A stretch of DNA of 64,000 nt, taken from positions 1,581,501 through 1,645,500 of the forward strand of contig CAJHZI010000431.1 of assembly GCA_905160935.1 (NCBI GenBank), written 5' to 3'. Under the pieces are notes generated by a model. It was not told the origin of the DNA, did no database searches, and saw only the letters and a program-made list of their open reading frames with translations. Source of the stretch: Enchytraeus crypticus. Lineage: Eukaryota > Annelida > Clitellata > Enchytraeida > Enchytraeidae. Below, in pieces: positions 58,180 to 64,000 of this stretch (positions are counted from its first letter, which is position 1; each line of letters starts with the position of its first letter). Position numbers and translations under genes: made by a program.

Positions 58180-58990
58180 TATCAAGGTTATTGTTTAGAT
58201 TTAAGAAAATTACATAAATCGGATTTGCATAAACCTTCCTTAAAAGTATTTAACGAGGATGCCATGACAATGCTAGACGGCAGAGAGTTCCAAGATTTTA
58301 CGCATTTATTTCTAACGCAGTGTTCACAGTTGTAATTGTAGAGCTGGCTGAAGAGTTAAAAAACAATAACTCTCAGCATTATGCACAACGGAATTTAAGT
58401 TTAATGTAGCACCATTAATAAGAGCTATTCTTTGTTTAGAACAAAAAACTTTTCCAAGGCAATTATATTATTCACAATTTTATTATGTAGTCCATATACT
58501 CAAATCTTGCTTTAGACTACGTAATGAATCAACAAGAATGGCCTTCAGTCTAAGGGAATATTGCAGGTCGCTCAAGCCATTTTATATTTTGATAAATCTT
58601 CTTTGGACAGATTCGATAAGAGCAAGATCATATTTACGATATGGTGATCGGAGGTTCGAGTAATACTCCAAGGCGCTTCTGACAAAAGACTGTAAAGGCT
58701 CTAAAGAGCAATTTTGTTATCTTTGGAATTAAAACAATTATGAATAATGGAAGCTTTTTTTTTTTTTTTTTAGGCTACACATTTTTTTATATGTGTCGAT
58801 AACGAGAGATCCTGCGAAACAATCACCCGTAGAGCTGTAAACTCTTCAACTTTATTTAAAGCGATGGAATCAAGAGGGTAAATGTAATTAAAATTTAGCA
58901 GTATATGCTACATGGTGATTTGTTAAAACAAGAAATGACTTGACATTTGCTACGAGATCAAATAGCCATAAATTGGACTATTGGTGTATC
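58180..58990 (-). pseudogene. 3' part of a CR1/jockey-like LINE reverse-transcriptase ORF
   Basis: On the minus strand about 58960-58780 gives a degraded VEEFTALRVIVSQDLSLSTH (the 'LGV.I..DLS...H' block after the polymerase palm). About 58690-58600 gives SNLRSPYRKYDLALIESVQ (the YC..W.P....I..IE.VQRRF block). About 58340-58210 gives VRNKCVKSWNSLPSSIVMA then SSLNTFKEGL. Order and spacing match the thumb/C-terminal part of CR1/L2/jockey ORF2. Several frameshifts and a poly(T) run (58750-58770) break it. Confidence 0.85.
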
Positions 58991-59885
58991 GTTTCCTCCT
59001 AACCTCTTAATGTTTACATTATTTATATCTATATAAATAACATTAATAATTGTGAGCAATCAGCTGGAGCTAGCTGGCAAATTGGTGCATACTGGATTGT
59101 CAAGTTAACACCACTTTGTCGTGTTCTCAGGGTTAGATATGGGACAACAATCGCGCTGCAATTCAACTGTTTGAAACGACCGATAGAGTATATCTTAACG
59201 TCTTAAACCTGGCCTGTTGAAGCCGCATTAAGCCGATCCTTTCACTGTGAATGGAATAATTTAGTTTTTAGTAAACTGAATTTTATAGTTTACAAGCTTG
59301 TATTACGTTTTATACATCTTAGATTGATTATAGATTGCACTCTACATGGCATAAAGCAGGGCGTCTGGCTAATACATGTATACCATGAAACTTAGATGTT
59401 GATTAATTACAGCGAAAGTACAAATAGTAACAGTTGTCAAATCAATCAAAGAATGAAAGTTAGAACACGCCGAACAATCACTTAATCTCATTTCGTATCC
59501 ATTAGCAGGTCTGGAACGATTTTCATTCATCTATGTGTAGATATAACAGGAGGTAACGTGACAGAATATTAGTAAATCCACTCCCTCGATTAAAATGCTT
59601 CCTTGTTTATTTATATTTTTGTTTTTTGTGCCTTTCACCCGAAGACAATTATAAAACGATGTCGCAGCTTACGAGATACATTTCAGATTAATTCTACAAC
59701 GCTAAGAAGTAACCAGAATACTGACCTATATGACGTTTGCTTCCAGGTATAACGATTCTAATGGACAATATTTTGGCTGTCATGGTTTGTTATTACGATT
59801 TCCGCAGCTCTTGTTCAGGACAACACCATTGATGGCAGTTCATAGGACGGAGCAAGCAGTCTTCACGAAGCTGCTATTTGCCTCT
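58991..59885. other. No gene recognised
   Basis: No family identified. Confidence 0.5.
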
Positions 59886-59887
59886 AG

Positions 59888-59948
59888 AGATGACGCCCCT
59901 GATATCATCCTTGGATGAGGAAACGGACGCTAAATCTTCATTATTAAA
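59888..59948 (+). mobile_element. Retroelement 3' tail with short (TTA)n end
   Basis: GATGACGCCCCTGATATCAT, CCTTGGATGAGGAAACGGAC, GCTAAATC, then ATTATTA. Confidence 0.7.
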
Positions 59949-59964
59949 TTTCTTGCATTGCGGC

Positions 59965-60085
59965 TTCAATGGCGGATCCAGGAGGAAGGGGACCATGACA
60001 TCTCAATGCAATTAAAACACTTTGTTAACGAAGAGGAACTTAACATTCAGTTAATCAGTGGTCAATGGCGGATCCAGGGGACATA
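59965..60085 (+). mobile_element. Possible DNA-transposon end, duplicated
   Basis: TCAATGGCGGATCCAGG occurs twice (about 59967 and 60062) in the same orientation. TGGCGGATCCAGG is a motif I associate with termini of some animal hAT elements. No opposite terminus was found. Confidence 0.35.
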
Positions 60086-60380
60086 CGTTTCCCCGATAAT
60101 AGTCAATCATATTCATAGGACAGGCTTCACTCACCGAAGATGTTTGCCGGCAAAAAAGGACGTGACCCATTCCAAATATTGTGCCTCTACAGAAAAAATT
60201 CCTGGCAAAAAATTCCTGGATCTTCCCCAGTACAGCTTTGATCAAAGATGAGGACGGTTACAGAATTAATGATTTCATGTTAATTTATTTTAATAGTGAG
60301 CGACATTTCCAAGATGAAAGTCTTTAGATTTTGTTTTCTTCGCAATAGGTATTCAAGACCTATTTATAAGTATCTCTTCA
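60086..60380. other. No gene recognised
   Basis: A 97-codon frame spans both sides of the duplicated motif; not considered a gene. Confidence 0.45.
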
Positions 60381-60384
60381 CTGG

Positions 60385-60478
60385 AAGAGAAAAGCGGAAG
60401 ACAGAGAAGAATGGAGGCGTTATATAGGCCTGCCATGGACCTGCCAGTATGCAGTGCACTAAGAGAGAGAGAGAGAGA
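60385..60478 (+). mobile_element. LINE/SINE C 3' end with (GA)n tail
   Basis: AGCGGAAGACAGAGAAGAAT, GGAGGCGTTATATAGG, CCATGGACCTGCCAGTATGC and AGTGCACTAAGAGAGAGAGA. It encodes the degraded LINE C-terminal residues and ends in GA repeats. Confidence 0.75.
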
Positions 60479-60830
60479 TTACTTAACAATTATTTATGAT
60501 ATTGTATTTGATTAGACATACATGTAGATTCGACTTTCGAATAAATAATTGACTCAAGGTCATAAGAATCGTATCTTTGTGCTAATATTATTGTTTATGT
60601 TATCATGTGATCATAGAATGCGCTTTCCAGTATATGGCTATTAGTTCCTAGTGGCCTTGATAAAAAATTCCATTTTCTTCACATTGCTTTCGGTGGCGTA
60701 AGCATACTTTTATAAGTGGGGTAGACGACGGGGAAATGGTTGGGGAACATTAATATACGGAAGCAGAAATAAAATGAATTTTGAATTTTTTAATGGTATG
60801 ATAATAATGATATACACAATGCTATAGATA
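60479..60830. other. No gene recognised
   Basis: AT-rich spacer. Confidence 0.5.
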
Positions 60831-60832
60831 AT

Positions 60833-60968
60833 AGCTGGGGCCAGTGGCAATGTCGGTAAGTTATTATCGACTGCGGATCAGTATGTGCGCGATTCCAGTC
60901 CAAGGCTCGCCCGTCACTGAAATCCCCTTCAAGAGAGGAAACTTACGTTAACAAAAACTTTTTAGATT
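60833..60968 (+). mobile_element. tRNA-like SINE, family A
   Basis: AGCTGGGGCCAGTGGCAATG, TCGGTAAGTTATTATCGACT, GCGGATCAGTATGTGCGCG, ATTCCAGTCCAAGGCTCGCC, CGTCACTGAAATCCCCTTC and GAGAGGAAACTTACGTTAAC. Its B box is mutated. Confidence 0.8.
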
Positions 60969-61920
60969 TAATGCCGTTCTGGGGTAATTGGAGACTTGAC
61001 CAATTATTTGGGGAAATCAGTCCCTCATTCCTCCCCCACTGCAATTACTCTGCTTTTTATGGAATCGGTTAATGTTTTTTTGAAATACCAATTGTCTCCA
61101 CTATAAATTAACATCACTGGTGGAAACACTCTATAGGTCTCTGATTTTATTGTAATTATAGTAGTCTTATGATAACAATATCTTCATTTAGAACAGAATG
61201 ACAGACTAAAACGTTCAACAATAGTCGAAGCGGATTGGGCTGCTTTTACCTAATTTATCGACAAAAGGTGTTGATATTTATATAAGGGCTACCCAACGTC
61301 ATCAACATTTCTATCACGGGAAAGCGGCGTGAACAAAACGGGATTCATGTGAAATTGACGGTAAGAATAATAGAGTTGCCTAATTGAACTAAGATGAGTT
61401 ACATAATCTTTGAGACGGTAGCTCGAGTGTATCGAGTGTTCTGGACGAGAAAAATATGCTTCTGAACCTTAACGTTGAACACATTACGACCGAAGTTTGA
61501 TGCTTTATGTTTGATTTTTGATTTAATGTTTGATGTTATTTCCAAATATTAATGTGCAGTTATTATTTGTAGTAGGAACTACAGCAATAATTTCATAATA
61601 ATTGAATAAAAAGGTAGTGATAGATGCAGTAACATGCTTAAAATTTTGTATGTATTCACAAACGTGGAGTAAAGACATTGTAAATGTACTGTATTGTAAT
61701 GTGTTGTAAATTGGCAATGTACAGTATTTTTATCTCCGTATTCTTAATTGACAGAAAATAAATATAAATTGTACTTTTCACTTTTTATTAATGAATTTAT
61801 TATTGTTTAATTTACAGCACTAAAAAGCATAAAGCCTAGTACTGTTTAAACACACAAACACATAAATAGTAAATACAGATTGAATACTAGAAATCGAAAG
61901 TGTGATTTTTTAACTACGGT
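60969..61920. other. No gene recognised
   Basis: AT-rich; nothing identified. Confidence 0.5.
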
Positions 61921-61924
61921 TCGC

Positions 61925-62185
61925 TCACTTCCTAGTATTCGGCAGCTTCAAGGTACATATTCATGCTCAGAATCTGCTTACAAGCTCCATATAGAGCACC
62001 AAATGTATCATCTAGTAAAAATATATCCTCTGAAAACGGCAATGCCTTATCTAAACCTCATGTAGCCATATAGCTTTAAAAATGACTTTTAAGTTGGTGA
62101 ATTTCCGTTGCCTGTCACAGTTCTTGCTTAGTCGCCTCTTATAACACACTAACGGTTTGTTTATTCTTCATTGACCTGGACACAA
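61925..62185 (-). mobile_element. SINE family D copy
   Basis: AGCTTCAAGGTACATATTCA, AGAATCTGCTTACAAGCTCC, CATGTAGCCATATAGC, core GTCGCCTCTTATAACACAC (62131-62149) and head TTATTCTTCATTGACCTGG. It links the D 3' end to the B/D core in a single copy. Confidence 0.8.
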
Positions 62186-62395
62186 GAGATTAAAAACTAT
62201 GGTTATCGTTAGCTAAAGTGATTTTAAGCGATTGAAGAATTCTACATAATGTTTATTTACTAACGAAGTTTCCATTTATCGATATATTTATACACAGGTG
62301 TAGGTAGGTTGATGAAGTTTTAGTAATTCTTCACAGACGCTTAACATGTATATCTATAAAACTGTTACTCTTTACAAGGTGATTACTGACTAAAC

Positions 62396-63112
62396 TCTCT
62401 GACAATACTCTCTGACAATACTCTACCAAACAATACTCCCTGACAATACTCTCTGTCAATAATCTACCAGACAATACTCTCTGTCAATAATTTACCAGAC
62501 AATACTCTCTGACAATACTCTCTGACAATACTCTACCAGACAATACTCTCTGACAGTACTCTCTGACAATACTCTACCAGACAATACTCTCTGACAATAT
62601 TCTACTAGACAATACTCTCTGACAATATTCTACCAGACAATACTTTCTGACAATACTCTACCAGATAATACTCTCTGACAATACTCTACCAGACAATACT
62701 CTCTGACAATACTCTACTAGACAATACTCTCTGACAATATTCTACTAGACAATACTTTCTGACAGTACTCTACCAGACAATACTCTCTGACAATATTCTA
62801 CTAGACAATACTCTCTAACAATATTCTACCAGACAATACTTTCTGACAGTACTCTACCAGACAATACTCTCTGACAATATTCTACTAGACAATACTCTCT
62901 AACAATATTCTACCAGACAATACTTTCTGACAGTACTCTACCAGACAATACTCTCTAACTATATTCTACCAGACAATACTTTCTGACAGTTCTCTACTAG
63001 ACAATACTCTCTGACAATATTCTACTAGACAATACTCTCTAACAATATTCTACCAGACAATACTTTCTGACAGTACTCTACCAGACAATACTCTCTGACA
63101 ATATTCTACCAA
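62396..63112. repeat. 28-bp minisatellite, about 26 units, with higher-order repeats
   Basis: Unit CTCTCTGACAATACTCTACC followed by AGACAATA. Variants (ACTAGAC, TTTCTGACAGTA, CTCTAACAATAT) co-occur in a fixed order, giving three-unit blocks of 84 bp between about 62730 and 63112. The 5' edge is more irregular. Confidence 0.95.
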
Positions 63113-63435
63113 CGAAATTGTGTTGAATTTATTGACCCCTTCAACATCATTTCATGAAGTTTTCGTTGTTAATAATAATAATGATAATAATAATTGTTTG
63201 GAGGACACAAATATGTGGCGCTGTTCAGTTTTGTGGAATCCGGTAACATTCAATTTGCTTAAAAGTACTGCATGCTTCATATTTCATACTTCTTATTGGT
63301 ACTTATTTGATTTACATGAAACAAACACTACATTACGTTGTTACTGCAAATATTTAGAAAACATGTTAAAGTCATTTTATTTTGACCATGCTTTTGTAAT
63401 TGTTTTTGTATTATATTTCGATATCGCAGCATATG
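63113..63435. other. No gene recognised
   Basis: A 124-codon frame (63120-63494) has no motif and runs into the next tRNA-like fragment. Confidence 0.45.
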
Positions 63436-63439
63436 ATCG

Positions 63440-63520
63440 TAGCCCAAGCGGTAAGATCTTTAACTTGTGTCTCATTGGTTTCGGATTCGGTTGACAGCTA
63501 GATGAATGGATACAGCTACG
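63440..63520 (+). mobile_element. Possible tRNA-like SINE fragment
   Basis: GTAGCCCAAGCGGTAAGATC looks like a tRNA D-arm/A-box region. TTTCGGATTCGGTTGAC is a weak B-box relative. Confidence 0.35.
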
Positions 63521-63612
63521 TTTCGCGCTACCACAAGTTAGTAATGATTACAAATTAATGACTGATAATATCAAACTATATTAAATTAATAATTACTTAC
63601 TAAAGATGAGAT

Positions 63613-63895
63613 AAACAGGATAGTTTTCTCAGGGAATGACGCCCCTGCCCGCTGAATGTTAGTGTAAGCTGAGGATGGCATAGGGGGCCCACCTCGTCAA
63701 AGCAGAATCCCCAAGAAGAATGGTATATCAGAAGGAATGTTATAGAAGATTTAAAGATCCACTCGTGTGCGGGCATGAAGATGAAGGCGGAAGATGCATA
63801 TGAGTGGAGGCGTTATATACGATGGCCCTGCCGGTGGGCTGTTCACTAAGAGAAATAGAGATAGATAGATATTGAGAGAGAGAAAAAGTGAGACA
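63613..63895 (+). mobile_element. SINE family C copy
   Basis: ACAGGATAGTTTTCTCAGGG, AATGACGCCCCTGCCCGCTG, GGGGGCCCACCTCGTC, GGCGTTATATACGATGGCCC, GTTCACTAAGAGAAATAGAG and a GA-rich tail. Confidence 0.75.
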
Positions 63896-64000
63896 CTGAT
63901 ACAATTAGATGTAGCGACAGCAATAAGAACAACTACTTCATAACATTGTGGTATGATTAACGTAAAGTTCTCCACTAAAAAATCAACTTTATGTCTTTAT

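Noticed and set aside
59958..60251. 97-codon plus-strand frame
   Set aside because: It spans two copies of a transposon-end motif (GGCGGATCCAGG), so the frame is fortuitous.
62396..63112. CRISPR-like array of regularly spaced repeats
   Set aside because: There are no unique spacers: the 28-bp units are contiguous and variants recur in blocks. The DNA is eukaryotic.

Overview
The window is AT-rich animal nuclear DNA. It has spliced genes with GT-AG introns, fossils of several retrotransposon and DNA-transposon families, and at least 14 (TA)n arrays. Nothing prokaryotic is present. An invertebrate is likely, because the POU gene has introns whereas vertebrate class III POU genes are mostly intronless. 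A mollusc or other lophotrochozoan fits best, but that is inference.

Only two protein-coding loci can be supported. The main one, on the minus strand, is a complete POU-homeodomain transcription factor gene of class III (POU3F / ventral veins lacking / CEH-6 type). Its four coding exons (29491-28658, 27168-26701, 25160-24885, 24120-23206) join in phase 0 to give an 830-residue protein. All three introns carry transposon debris. The flanks hold a 450-bp (ATC)n array and a GC-rich patch (31140-31320) upstream, with a candidate poly(A) signal and a TAATTAATC cluster downstream. The second locus is one compositionally distinct first coding exon (3352-2777, minus) with a clean donor. Its later exons lie beyond the left edge; it loosely resembles the N-terminus of the ciliary protein IFT88.

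The rest is non-coding. Left part (1-23 kb): microsatellites, GA-rich arrays, SINEs, a foldback element, twin hairpins and an L2/CR1-like LINE end. Middle (30-47 kb): more SINEs, a 15-bp minisatellite with higher-order structure (35806-36466), LINE 3' ends that run into (GA)n tails, and a degenerate minisatellite (44.2-45.0 kb). Right part (47-64 kb): a non-autonomous hAT element with TTCGGG arms and a perfect 8-bp target duplication (47513-48981), a decayed Tc1/mariner copy (52728-53522), a decayed hAT with transposase remnants (55456-56718), a jockey/CR1-like LINE end (58180-58990) and a 28-bp minisatellite (62396-63112).

The retroelements form a connected set. A tRNA-like SINE (family A) and several LINE-like tails share one 3' motif. 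A second SINE group (B/D) carries a core reading TGTGTCGTAAGAGGCGAC. A third family (C) shares the C-terminal codons and (GA)n tail of a LINE. I found no convincing new biological system. The most interesting items are the divergent intron-bearing class III POU gene, the TTCGGG-armed hAT element and the tail sharing among retroelements.
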